Assembly (NCBI RefSeq): GCF_002777975.1
Contig: NZ_NGVS01000023.1
Coordinates: 317,700 to 381,699, forward strand
Direction: 5' to 3'
Source: Shewanella carassii
GTDB lineage: Bacteria; Pseudomonadota; Gammaproteobacteria; Enterobacterales; Shewanellaceae
DNA: 64,000 nucleotides
Shown: positions 46,798 through 55,898 of the stretch, piece after piece
Position numbering within the stretch: the first letter of the stretch is position 1
Layout of the letters: each line of letters starts with the position of its first letter
Program-made: the position numbers and the translations under genes
The notes under the pieces: model-generated
Database searches by the model: none
What the model was told of the DNA's origin: nothing
The model's input: only the letters and a program-made list of their open reading frames with translations

Positions 46798-48144
46798 GTG
46801 AACCCCTTTACCCACCCTACTACACTACCCATTGTGCTAGGTCTGAGTCTGTCATTTTCCGTTGTCGCAGCAGGCAAAACATCAAGCTTGCAATATCAAA
46901 CCTGGGCGCAAACCGCCGAAGAACTGCAGCGGGAAGATATGCTTGAGAAAAACCCCGCCAGCATCATCCTCTGGGCAGGCTCGGCTTATGCCAAGGAGTA
47001 CCATAGCCCCAGAGGGCATCACTTTGCCGTCGCCGATGTCAGCCACAGTCTACGCAGTGGTGTTAGCCCCAAGGCTGGTGAAAGAGGACTGTCGGCCAGC
47101 TGTTGGACCTGCAAGACACCGGATGCACCCAGGCTGATGAAAGAGCTGGGCGTCGAAGGCTTCTCGGCCAAGAACTTTGCCGAGCTGGGTCCGGAAATCC
47201 AGAACCCTGTGTACTGCTCCGATTGCCATACCCAGGGCTCAGCTGAACTGGCACTGCCAAGACCTCATGCCCAGGACGCGATGGCAAAAGTGCACAAACC
47301 CTTTGGTGAACAAAATCATTCGATGCAGCAATCACAGATTTGCGGCCAGTGCCATGTCACTTACTACTTCCAGCCTGAGCGTCAGGACAAGGTCAATATC
47401 CCCTGGATCTTCGGCAACAGCGCCGATGAAATAGAAAAGTATTATGATGCCCGGCAGTTTTTCGAGTGGGTGCACCCGGTATCGAGAACGCCGCTGGTGA
47501 AGGCGCGCCATCCCGAGTTTGAGCACTGGAATCGCAGCGTCCACGCCGAGGCTGGTATCAGTTGTGTCACCTGTCATATGACCCAGGAAACCAGCGCCGA
47601 CGGCAAATCTTTCACCAACCACAAGATAACCAACCATCTGCCGGACTTTGAAGCGGCCAATTGCAGCAGTTGTCACCAGAGCCAACAGCAAATTACCCAG
47701 CTGATTGCCGACAATAAAGCGCTACTGGAGACCAAGGCGCAGCTGTTACAGGAATTACTTATCAAGGCCCACTATGAAGCCGGCGCCGCTTGGAAGGCAG
47801 GGGCCCAATGGCAACAGATAGGGTATGCCATCATGGGGATACGCCATGCACAGTGGCGCTGGGACTTTGCCATGTCATCCCACGGTATTCACGCTCACAA
47901 CGCCAAAGAGGGTGAAGCCCTGCTGGACAAAGGCTTAGAGCAGATCCGCGCTGCCAGAGAAATATTGAGCAAGCTGAATGCCGACCTTGGCGTCACCCGA
48001 GTCGATTATCCGGACTACAGCACCAAGGCCAAGGCGCAGGCAGCCATAGGCGTGGAGCTGGAGAAACTGACCGAGGAGAAGCAAGCCTTTATCGAGACCG
48101 AAGTGAAAAAACATTGGTCCAAGGCTGCAAACTTCGGCTATTGA
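46798..48144 (+). CDS. nrfA: ammonia-forming cytochrome c nitrite reductase (NrfA family)
   Basis: A 448 aa periplasmic pentaheme protein. GTG 46798 is preferred: AGGAGA lies seven bases upstream and a signal peptide follows (HPTTLPIVLGLSLSFSVVAA). Heme sites are CWTCK (102-106, the lysine-ligated active heme), CSDCH (140), CGQCH (182), CVTCH (256) and CSSCH (289). Active-site Arg86, Tyr190-region and His238 are present. Two usual Ca2+-ligand positions differ: CHVTYYF has Thr188 where classic NrfA has Glu, and KARHPE has Arg237 where classic NrfA has Gln. It should reduce nitrite to ammonium. It is divergent from napEDABC; no nrf electron-transfer gene is adjacent, so CymA or NapC may serve it. 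Confidence 0.92.
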   Translation: MNPFTHPTTLPIVLGLSLSFSVVAAGKTSSLQYQTWAQTAEELQREDMLEKNPASIILWAGSAYAKEYHSPRGHHFAVADVSHSLRSGVSPKAGERGLSASCWTCKTPDAPRLMKELGVEGFSAKNFAELGPEIQNPVYCSDCHTQGSAELALPRPHAQDAMAKVHKPFGEQNHSMQQSQICGQCHVTYYFQPERQDKVNIPWIFGNSADEIEKYYDARQFFEWVHPVSRTPLVKARHPEFEHWNRSVHAEAGISCVTCHMTQETSADGKSFTNHKITNHLPDFEAANCSSCHQSQQQITQLIADNKALLETKAQLLQELLIKAHYEAGAAWKAGAQWQQIGYAIMGIRHAQWRWDFAMSSHGIHAHNAKEGEALLDKGLEQIRAAREILSKLNADLGVTRVDYPDYSTKAKAQAAIGVELEKLTEEKQAFIETEVKKHWSKAANFGY

Positions 48145-48188
48145 GCGGCAAAGTGAACAACAGCCGGAATAAGAGCCAAGCCTTAATC

Positions 48189-48238
48189 AAAACATGCAAT
48201 TTTGATTGGGGAAAAAACATGCAATTTTGATTGGGGAA
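48189..48238. repeat. 25-bp perfect tandem duplication after nrfA
   Basis: A 25-base unit with core CATGCAATTTTGATTGGGG occurs twice, head to tail with no spacer (48189-48213 and 48214-48238), 44 bases after the nrfA stop. The first copy is also part of an inverted repeat, AATCAAAA with TTTTGATT. Confidence 0.9.
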
Positions 48239-48285
48239 TAAGCGGCGTTCGACAATAGCCACCGTGAGAAAAATGGCCGCGTACT

Positions 48286-48346
48286 AGGCGGGCACCGGCA
48301 GGCACTGTATGTGTTCTTGCTGTGCTCTGGGCCCGCCTGGTTTTTA
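48286..48346 (+). terminator. possible terminator for nrfA
   Basis: AGGCGGGC (48286-48293) pairs with GCCCGCCT (48331-48338), followed by GGTTTTTAT. The 37-base loop is long, so efficiency is doubtful. Confidence 0.4.
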
Positions 48347-48382
48347 TCGCGTCCACTTTAGGAGCCAGCTGCAGCTGTCCAG

Positions 48383-51300
48383 TTAAAACTGCTGCAACTG
48401 GTTAAGGATGCGCTTTTCCGATATCGGATAAGCAGTGCCCAGACTCTGGGCAAAACAGCTGACCCTGTACTCTTCCAGCATCCAGCGCACCTCGGCCAGC
48501 GCCTCCGGTACCGCCTGGCTGCGTGGCACCTTGGCAAGCGCGGCCTTGAACTCTTTTTCGGCGTTGTGAATGCTGTGCAGGTGCAAACGGTCACGGTTGG
48601 GATCCACCGGCAACTTGTCCAGGCGCAGCTCAATCGCCTTGAGATAGCGGATCAGATCGCCAAGGCGGCGCCAACCGGAAGCTTCAACAAATCCCTTGAA
48701 CACCAGGGCATCCAATTGGCTTTGAATATCACTCATGGCAAAAGCGATATCCAGGCTGATTTTGCCCTTGAGACGCTTACGGATATTCTGATGCAAGGTC
48801 AAAATCTGCTCCACCTTGAGGGCGATGGCCGCTGCGGTTTCATTGAGCTCGGCCCTGACAATCTCCTTGGCTTTGGCAAAATCATCGGCGCTGCGGACAT
48901 CCAACTGCTGCTCATCCAAAAGCTGCTGAATTGCCGCGGCAATAATGTCATCTATCAGTATCTGTACCTGGCCGAACGGATTGAAATACATCGCCAGTTT
49001 GGCCTTGTTGGGCAAGGCTTGCTGCAGATGTTTCACCGGCGATGGAATATTGATAAGCAGCAGCTTTCTCAGCCCTTGTCTGTGGTGGGAAAGCGCCTGC
49101 TGTTCGTCATCAAATAATTTGATAGAAACCGTATCGCCGGCATCCACCAAGGCGGGGAACGCCTTCACCTCATAGCTGCCTTTGCGGCTTTGATATTCTT
49201 TCGGCAGGTCGCCAAAGCTCCATTCGGTCAGGGCGTTTTGCTCTATGCCCTTGTCGGCAACCTTGCGTATCGCTTGGTTCACCTGTCCCTGCAATGATGC
49301 CTTGAGGCTGTCGAGATCCCGGCTCTGAGCCAGGAGTTTGCCCTTATCGTCTTCCACCTTGAAGTTCATCTTCAGATGGTCGGCAATGGCGTTGAGATCG
49401 AAATCCTCCGGATTGACACGGGTGCCACTCATTCTCAGCAGCTGTTTGCACAGGGAGGGCAACAAAGGCTGGGCAAAAGGTTCCATCGCCTGCACACAGG
49501 CGCGGGCATAGTCCGGCGCCGGCACAAAATTGCGCCGCAGTGGTTTGGGCAAGGACTTAATCAGGGCAACACACTTCTCTTCCCTGAGCCCCGGCACCTG
49601 CCAGTCAAAATCGGTTTCATCCAACTGATTGAGCAGCGCCACCGGAATAAGCACAGAGACGCCGTCATCCTCGGCCGTCGGTTCAAAATGGTAACTCAGC
49701 TTAAGGCTGAGATTGCCCCGCTGCCAGCTGTCGGGGAAGTCCAATGCCGATACATGGGTGTCATCCCTTTGCATCAAGAGTTCGCGGCTGAAATTGAGCA
49801 GCTCAGGGGTCTCTCTCCTGGCCTGTTTCCACCAGGTGTTGAATTTGGGCTGGTTGTATATCCCTTGTGGAATGCGCTCATCGTAGAAGGCGAACAAGGC
49901 ATCTGTATCCACCAGAATGTCGCGCCGCCGCGACTTATGTTCGAGATCTTCCACCTCTTCGAGCAGCGCCTGGTTGGCCTTGAAGAAGGCTTCATTGCAG
50001 CGCAGCTCACCCTCGGCCAGAGCCGAGCGAATAAAGATTTCCCGAGCCTTAACCGGCTCCAGCGGGCCAAACTGTACCCGGCGGCGGTTGACTATGGTGA
50101 GGCCATAGAGCACCTGATTTTCCAGGGCGATCACACTGCCCTGTTTGGCTTCGAAATGGGGCTCGTTGTGCTGCTTCTTGACCAGATGCGCCGCCAGAGA
50201 CTCGAGCCATACAGGATCTATGCGGGCGCAGGTACGGGCGAACAGGCGTGATGTTTCGGTCAACTCGGCCGCCATAATCCACTTGGGGCCCTTCTTGGCC
50301 AGTGGCGATCCGGGAAACACAAAGAAGCGCCGGTTGCGGGCCCCCAGATACTCGTTGTCTTTATCCTTGAAACCGATATGGCTCAGCAAGCCCGAGAGCA
50401 GCGCCTGGTGCAGCGGCTCATAGTCGGCGGCCTGACTGTTGAGGCGCCACTTGAGGTCGTGCACACTCTGACGCAGCTGGGCATAGAGATCCTGCCATTC
50501 GCGAATACGCAAATAGGCCAGATACTCGGCCTTCACCTGCTTGCGGAACTGACTGGATGACAGGCTCTTCTGTTGCTCTTTGAGGTACTGCCACAGATTG
50601 AGCCAGGCGACAAAGTCGGAATCTTTATCGGCAAAACGGCGATGGGCCTCATCGGCGGCCTGTTTCTTCTCATGGGGCCGCTCGCGGGGATCCTGAATCG
50701 ATAATCCGGCAACAATCACCATCACCTCATGCAGACAGCCAAGCTTATTGGCCTCAAGCACCATGCGGGCCAAGCGGGGATCGACAGGGATCTTCGCCAG
50801 ATCGCGCCCGAGCGGGGTCAGTTTCAGCGCCCCTTTGTGCTTGCTCACCGCCTGCAACTCTTCGAGCAGCAGGAAGCCGTCGCGGATATGGCGCGGATCC
50901 GGTGGCTGAATGAAGGGGAAGCCCTCAATGTCACCCAGGCCTATGGCCAGCATCTGCAGGATCACGGATGCCAGGTTGGTGCGCAGAATTTCAGGATCGG
51001 TAAACTCCGGCCGATTGATAAAGTCCTGTTCGTCATAGAGGCGAATACAGATCCCCGGTCCAACCCGGCCGCAACGTCCCTGGCGTTGATTGGCACTGGC
51101 CTGAGAGATGGGCTCAATCGGCAAACGCTGCACCTTGGTGCGATAGCTGTAGCGACTTATCCTGGCAGTACCAGGGTCGATAACATAGCGGATCCCTGGC
51201 ACTGTCAGCGAGGTTTCGGCCACGTTGGTGGCCAATACAATGCGCCGCCCTGGATGCGGCTTGAATACCTTGGACTGCTCGCCGTATGACAAACGGGCAT

Positions 51301-52258
51301 AAAGCGGCAAGATCTCGGTATCGCGCAGGTTGCGTTTTTTCAGCTGCTCGGCGGTATCGCGGATTTCGCGCTCACCGTTCATGAAAATCAGAATGTCCCC
51401 CGGGCCTTCGCGACAGAGTTCATCGACGGCGGCAAAGATGCCGTCCATCAGATCCAAGTCGGCGTCGTCATCCTGCAACAGGGGGCGGTAGCGGGTTTCC
51501 ACCGGATAGGTGCGGCCGGACACTTCCACCACGGGCGCATTGTCAAAATGCTTGGAAAAGCGCTCCACATCTATGGTGGCCGAGGTGATGATCAACTTGA
51601 GATCCGAGCGCTTTTGCAAAATTTGCTTCAGATAACCCAGAATAAAGTCGATGTTGAGACTGCGCTCATGGGCCTCGTCTATGATGAGGCAATCATACTG
51701 ACTGAGCCATTTATCCGATGCCAGTTCTGCCAACAGGATACCGTCTGTCATCAGCTTGATATAGGAGTCCTGGGAAACCGCATCGGCGAAACGAACCTTA
51801 AAACCCACCGCCTGACCCAGCTCTGTCTTGAGTTCATCGGCAACCCGGCTGGCCACGCTGCGGGCCGCCAGGCGCCTGGGCTGAGTGTGGCCAATCAGAC
51901 CCCGGCTGCCAAGCCCCAAGTCGAGACAGATTTTGGGCAACTGAGTGGTCTTGCCCGAGCCGGTTTCACCTGCCACTATCACCACCTGATGATTGATGAT
52001 GGCCGAGGCGATTTCATCGCGCTTTTGTGACACCGGCAACTCATCCGGATATTCGATGACAGGTCTGTCTGCCAGCCTTTGCTGCGCCCTTTCATAAGCC
52101 TGCACCGCGGCTTCACTGAGTTCGGCGAGTTTTTGCTGTTTATCTTCTGAGTCGGGGCTTTTTTTCAAGCGGAACAAGCTGCGGCGAATGCGCGCCGCAT
52201 CTGCCTGAAAGCAGAGATCCAGATATTCGCGGGAGAGAGGGTGCAGCTTAGCGTTCAA
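48383..52258 (-). CDS. hrpA: ATP-dependent RNA helicase HrpA
   Basis: A 1291 aa DEAH-box helicase. Walker A is GETGSGKTTQLPKI (about residue 95), the DEAH box is DEAHERSLNIDF, and motif VI is QRQGRCGRVGPG. The HA2/OB and long C-terminal HrpA-specific regions are present; length equals E. coli HrpA (1300). E. coli HrpA acts on mRNA processing and rescues stalled ribosomes. It stands alone, on the minus strand, convergent with nrfA. Confidence 0.97.
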   Translation of the reverse strand: MNAKLHPLSREYLDLCFQADAARIRRSLFRLKKSPDSEDKQQKLAELSEAAVQAYERAQQRLADRPVIEYPDELPVSQKRDEIASAIINHQVVIVAGETGSGKTTQLPKICLDLGLGSRGLIGHTQPRRLAARSVASRVADELKTELGQAVGFKVRFADAVSQDSYIKLMTDGILLAELASDKWLSQYDCLIIDEAHERSLNIDFILGYLKQILQKRSDLKLIITSATIDVERFSKHFDNAPVVEVSGRTYPVETRYRPLLQDDDADLDLMDGIFAAVDELCREGPGDILIFMNGEREIRDTAEQLKKRNLRDTEILPLYARLSYGEQSKVFKPHPGRRIVLATNVAETSLTVPGIRYVIDPGTARISRYSYRTKVQRLPIEPISQASANQRQGRCGRVGPGICIRLYDEQDFINRPEFTDPEILRTNLASVILQMLAIGLGDIEGFPFIQPPDPRHIRDGFLLLEELQAVSKHKGALKLTPLGRDLAKIPVDPRLARMVLEANKLGCLHEVMVIVAGLSIQDPRERPHEKKQAADEAHRRFADKDSDFVAWLNLWQYLKEQQKSLSSSQFRKQVKAEYLAYLRIREWQDLYAQLRQSVHDLKWRLNSQAADYEPLHQALLSGLLSHIGFKDKDNEYLGARNRRFFVFPGSPLAKKGPKWIMAAELTETSRLFARTCARIDPVWLESLAAHLVKKQHNEPHFEAKQGSVIALENQVLYGLTIVNRRRVQFGPLEPVKAREIFIRSALAEGELRCNEAFFKANQALLEEVEDLEHKSRRRDILVDTDALFAFYDERIPQGIYNQPKFNTWWKQARRETPELLNFSRELLMQRDDTHVSALDFPDSWQRGNLSLKLSYHFEPTAEDDGVSVLIPVALLNQLDETDFDWQVPGLREEKCVALIKSLPKPLRRNFVPAPDYARACVQAMEPFAQPLLPSLCKQLLRMSGTRVNPEDFDLNAIADHLKMNFKVEDDKGKLLAQSRDLDSLKASLQGQVNQAIRKVADKGIEQNALTEWSFGDLPKEYQSRKGSYEVKAFPALVDAGDTVSIKLFDDEQQALSHHRQGLRKLLLINIPSPVKHLQQALPNKAKLAMYFNPFGQVQILIDDIIAAAIQQLLDEQQLDVRSADDFAKAKEIVRAELNETAAAIALKVEQILTLHQNIRKRLKGKISLDIAFAMSDIQSQLDALVFKGFVEASGWRRLGDLIRYLKAIELRLDKLPVDPNRDRLHLHSIHNAEKEFKAALAKVPRSQAVPEALAEVRWMLEEYRVSCFAQSLGTAYPISEKRILNQLQQF

Positions 52259-52367
52259 AACCTGTGTCCATTGGGGATCAAAAACGGCGATCCTAACAAG
52301 GATACGCCGTCTTGGGTATGCTTACTGACTGATAACGCCCAAATTTCAGTCAAATCAAGCGCAGTTG

Positions 52368-52784
52368 TCAGGCCGGGGTCAAATAACACTGCTGCATATA
52401 GCTATTCATGGCCTTGAGCACATTGGTACGGTTGATAGTGCCCACCACCTTACCATCTTCCACCACAGGGTATATTTTCGGCTTCTGCCCCAGCATCTGT
52501 TCGGCCAGCTGCAACATGCTGTCATCCGGTCTGACCCAGAGGACATCGGCGCGCATGCAGTCGCGCACCACGGCGGTCAGATCGCAGTGATAACTGCTCT
52601 TGAGCATGGCGGCCATGCAGTCTTGCTGTGACAAAAAACCCACCAGGCTTCCTGCTGCATCCACCACTGGCGCCCCACCCTTATTGGCCTCAAGCAGTTT
52701 TTCCACCGCAGTGGCTATCGACATATCCGCCTTCAACAGCACTGGCTGACGGTCCATATGATCACGTATTTTTATCGAATCCAT
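52368..52784 (-). CDS. CBS-pair protein
   Basis: A 138 aa cytoplasmic protein made of two CBS motifs: MSIATAVEKLLEANKGGAPVVDAAGSLVGFLSQQDC and MLQLAEQMLGQKPKIYPVVEDGKVVGTINRTNVL. CBS pairs bind adenosyl compounds and regulate partners. ATG 52784 has GGGGAAAG just upstream; the frame is open further to 52850. It lies 95 bases downstream of the isoaspartyl peptidase gene on the same strand; the ligand is unknown. Confidence 0.9.
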   Translation of the reverse strand: MDSIKIRDHMDRQPVLLKADMSIATAVEKLLEANKGGAPVVDAAGSLVGFLSQQDCMAAMLKSSYHCDLTAVVRDCMRADVLWVRPDDSMLQLAEQMLGQKPKIYPVVEDGKVVGTINRTNVLKAMNSYMQQCYLTPA

Positions 52785-52879
52785 AGCTTTCCCCAAGTTC
52801 AAAACGGCTTCATTGTTCAGTGTAGCCAATATTTTGCCCTTGGGGTTCAAGCCAATAGCGATTGCCTCAATCCAAAATT

Positions 52880-53914
52880 TTAGTTATCCCGCCAGATCAT
52901 CACTTCCGCCGCTTGATTGCTCTTGCGCCAGGCACGGTACATGCCTTCGGTATTGAACGGCGTTGCCACATTGCCTCTTTGGTCTATGGCTATCACCCCG
53001 CCACTGCCGCCGGCAGAGATCAGCCGCTGATTGATCACTTCATCGGCGGCCTGCAGAATCGACTTTTGTTGATACTTGGCCCTGGCACAGATATCACCGG
53101 CCACATGGAAACGGATAAAGTACTCACCGTGACCGGTCGCCGAAACGGCGCAGACCCCATTCTCGGCATAAGTGCCGGCACCTATCACAGGTGAATCACC
53201 GATACGGCCATAACGTTTGGCTGTCATGCCGCCGGTCGAAGTCCCGGCTGCCAGGTTGCCCTGCTTATCCAATGCCACTGCGCCAACGGTACCGAACTTG
53301 TAATCGAGATCCAGAGGACTCAGGCGCGCCTGAAAGTCTTTATTGGCTTCGGCGGCGTTGATTTTGGCCTTGGCATCGAGAAGCTGTTGATAGCGCGCTT
53401 CGCTGTCAAAGCGATTGCCGGGCACCAACTCCATTCCCAACGTCAGAGCGAACTCCTCGGCGCCCGCCCCCGAGAGCATCACATGCTCTGATTTGTCCAT
53501 CACGGCTCTGGCGAGATCGATTGGATGACGTATATGTTTAACCCCGGCCACAGCACCGGCATTCATACTCTTGCCATCCATGATGGAGGCATCCAGTTCA
53601 TGAGCACCATCAAAGGTATACACGGCGCCGACTCCGGCATTGAATAAAGGGCTGTCTTCAAGCACTCTGATGGCAGCCTGCACCGCCTCCATACTGGCGC
53701 CGCCCTTATCCAGCACCTTATAACCGGCATTGACGGCTTCAGTCAGCTTGTCGCGGTAGGCTTTTTGCTGCTCTTCAGTCAAGTCCGCCTTGGAAATAGT
53801 ACCGGCGCCGCCGTGAATGGCAATCGCAAAAGGCGCCTCGGCCGCCCAGGCCGGCAGCACTCCGGGTAACAAGAGTCCCAGGCTTAGGGCAAGAGTTTTT
53901 ATTTTTGTTTTCAT
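52880..53914 (-). CDS. iaaA: isoaspartyl peptidase / L-asparaginase
   Basis: A 344 aa Ntn hydrolase with a signal peptide (about 1-24, ending AWA-AE), so periplasmic. It is made as one chain and self-cleaves before the catalytic Thr209 (YKFGTVGAVALD), as in E. coli IaaA. It hydrolyses isoaspartyl dipeptides and may cut glutathione-type or asparagine substrates. The C-terminal GRIGDSPVIGAGTYAEN and ATGHGEYFIR segments are conserved. It is divergent from tamA. Confidence 0.93.
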   Translation of the reverse strand: MKTKIKTLALSLGLLLPGVLPAWAAEAPFAIAIHGGAGTISKADLTEEQQKAYRDKLTEAVNAGYKVLDKGGASMEAVQAAIRVLEDSPLFNAGVGAVYTFDGAHELDASIMDGKSMNAGAVAGVKHIRHPIDLARAVMDKSEHVMLSGAGAEEFALTLGMELVPGNRFDSEARYQQLLDAKAKINAAEANKDFQARLSPLDLDYKFGTVGAVALDKQGNLAAGTSTGGMTAKRYGRIGDSPVIGAGTYAENGVCAVSATGHGEYFIRFHVAGDICARAKYQQKSILQAADEVINQRLISAGGSGGVIAIDQRGNVATPFNTEGMYRAWRKSNQAAEVMIWRDN

Positions 53915-54017
53915 TGTATTGCTTCCATATTAACGACTGCAGTCTTTGTAACTATTTTATGCGTGGATGGCAATCTGTTACTTGCCTGAGCCAAGATCAG
54001 AGGCGACAATAGCAATA

Positions 54018-55898
54018 ATGTTACGCCAAGAAAAAGTTCCGGTTTCCTTGACCAAATACAGTCGCTTTCCCGCGTATATCCTGAGTTTTGCAACGATCAT
54101 GCTGACAAGCCTTCAGGTTTTTGCCGCCGATGATCCTCTGCTTAATCTCCGCATCGAAGGGGTTTCGGGTGAACTTGAGAAAAATATCCGCGCACACTTG
54201 GGCAACTTTCCTGACTCCAAGGTGCAGCGTCGTGCCTATCTATTTAATGTCAGCGACAGTGTTGAGGCCGCGCTGGAATCCATGGGTTATTACCATGGCA
54301 AGCTGGAACAGGAGCTCAAGGAAAACGAACAAGGGCCGTGGGAACTCAAGCTCACTATCACTCCGGGAGAAGTTACCCGCCTGCAGTGGGTCGATATCCG
54401 CATGGAAGGCGAAGTGCTCAATGACCCTGTGATCAATCGCTGGCTCAGCCAGGTCAAGGTCAAGCCCGGCGATCCCCTCAACCACGGCGATTACGAACAG
54501 ATAAAGTCGCAACTGATTTCACTGGCGCTGGCCCGGGGTTATTTCGATAGCCATTATCAAAAATCGGAGATCCGCATTAATCGCGATCTCAACCTGGCGC
54601 AGTTCAACCTGTATTTTGACTCGGGCAAGCGATACCAATTTGGCGAAGTAAGCTTCGAAGGCCACAGCCTTCAGCCGCAATTGCTCGATGACTTACTGCC
54701 ATTTAAACCCGGCGCGCCCTACAGTACCCGCAAGCTCACGCGGCTCAATCAAGAACTGCTGGATACCGGCTATTTTGCCAATATCAAGGTATTGCCCCAA
54801 ATCGATAAGTTGACAGAAGACAGCATCCCAGTGCGGGTCGAGCTAAGCCCAAGGCCGGATCACTCTATAGAGCTGGGTCTGGGTGCCGATATCGGCTCCA
54901 GCACAGACAGCAGCCTGGATCCCAGAGTCCGGGTGACTTGGCGTACTCCGCAGATCAACAGTTACGGCCACTCTCAGGAAACCAGCATAGAATGGTCGAG
55001 AGACAGACCCAAGTTCCTCTCTACCTATACTATTCCCCTGACGCATCCTTTGGATGATCAGCTCAAGATCCGTGTCGGCCTGCTGAGGGACAAATACGGT
55101 GTGACTCAAGACTATATCCCTGAAGACAGGGACTTTAGCAATACGGGGCAACTGGAATCAAACAAGAAGCTTTTCGGGGTGGGCCGCAGCAAACGCCTGC
55201 ATAACGGCTGGCTGCTGAGCTACTCGCTGGAGGCAATTCAGGAAAGCTACACCCAGTCGGGTATTGATTATGACCCACAATTCCTGTTGCTTGGTACCAC
55301 GCTATCGAAGACCAGCCGCGGCGATAACAGTCTGGATCCCAAGTCGGGTTTCCGGCAACTTTACAGCCTTGAATATGCCGATCCTTCGCTGGGTTCAGAT
55401 GTTCGCCTGACCCGAGTGCAGGCCAAGTTCAAATGGATTGAGACTTTCTTTGAAAAGCACAGATTTGTCTCCCGGCTCGATCTCGGCGTCAACCTCGCGG
55501 CCGAAGGCGATCTTGCCATCATCCCTCCGTCATTGCGTTATTTTGCCGGTGGCGATCAGAGTATTCGCGGTTACAGCTATCAGGAACTCGGCCCCCACCT
55601 GGATTACACCAATGACAAGGGCGGCCTGTCTCGGGAAGTGGTCGGTGGCCGCTATCTGGCAGTCGGCAGCCTGGAGTATCAATATTATCTGACCCCAAGC
55701 TGGCGTGTGGCCACCTTTGTCGATGCCGGTAATGCCTTCGATGTCAATCAATTCGAGCCTGTGGTGTCGGTCGGCGGTGGTATTCACTGGATATCTCCCA
55801 TAGGCCCCATCAAACTGGATGTGGGCTTCGGCCTGCATGAATCCGATGCCGAAGACAGACCCTGGCGTATTCACCTGACTATGGGGACAGAATTATGA
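54018..55898 (+). CDS. tamA: translocation and assembly module subunit TamA
   Basis: A 626 aa outer-membrane Omp85-type protein with a signal peptide (LSFATIMLTSLQVFAADDP), three POTRA domains (about 40-275), and a 16-strand barrel to the C-terminus (RYFAGGDQSIRGYSYQELGP carries the conserved VRG-like tip motif). It works with TamB in outer-membrane protein and lipid delivery. The frame is open from 53967; ATG 54018 is taken as the start, with a long n-region. Length is a little over E. coli TamA (577). Its stop overlaps the tamB start by four bases. Confidence 0.93.
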   Translation: MLRQEKVPVSLTKYSRFPAYILSFATIMLTSLQVFAADDPLLNLRIEGVSGELEKNIRAHLGNFPDSKVQRRAYLFNVSDSVEAALESMGYYHGKLEQELKENEQGPWELKLTITPGEVTRLQWVDIRMEGEVLNDPVINRWLSQVKVKPGDPLNHGDYEQIKSQLISLALARGYFDSHYQKSEIRINRDLNLAQFNLYFDSGKRYQFGEVSFEGHSLQPQLLDDLLPFKPGAPYSTRKLTRLNQELLDTGYFANIKVLPQIDKLTEDSIPVRVELSPRPDHSIELGLGADIGSSTDSSLDPRVRVTWRTPQINSYGHSQETSIEWSRDRPKFLSTYTIPLTHPLDDQLKIRVGLLRDKYGVTQDYIPEDRDFSNTGQLESNKKLFGVGRSKRLHNGWLLSYSLEAIQESYTQSGIDYDPQFLLLGTTLSKTSRGDNSLDPKSGFRQLYSLEYADPSLGSDVRLTRVQAKFKWIETFFEKHRFVSRLDLGVNLAAEGDLAIIPPSLRYFAGGDQSIRGYSYQELGPHLDYTNDKGGLSREVVGGRYLAVGSLEYQYYLTPSWRVATFVDAGNAFDVNQFEPVVSVGGGIHWISPIGPIKLDVGFGLHESDAEDRPWRIHLTMGTEL

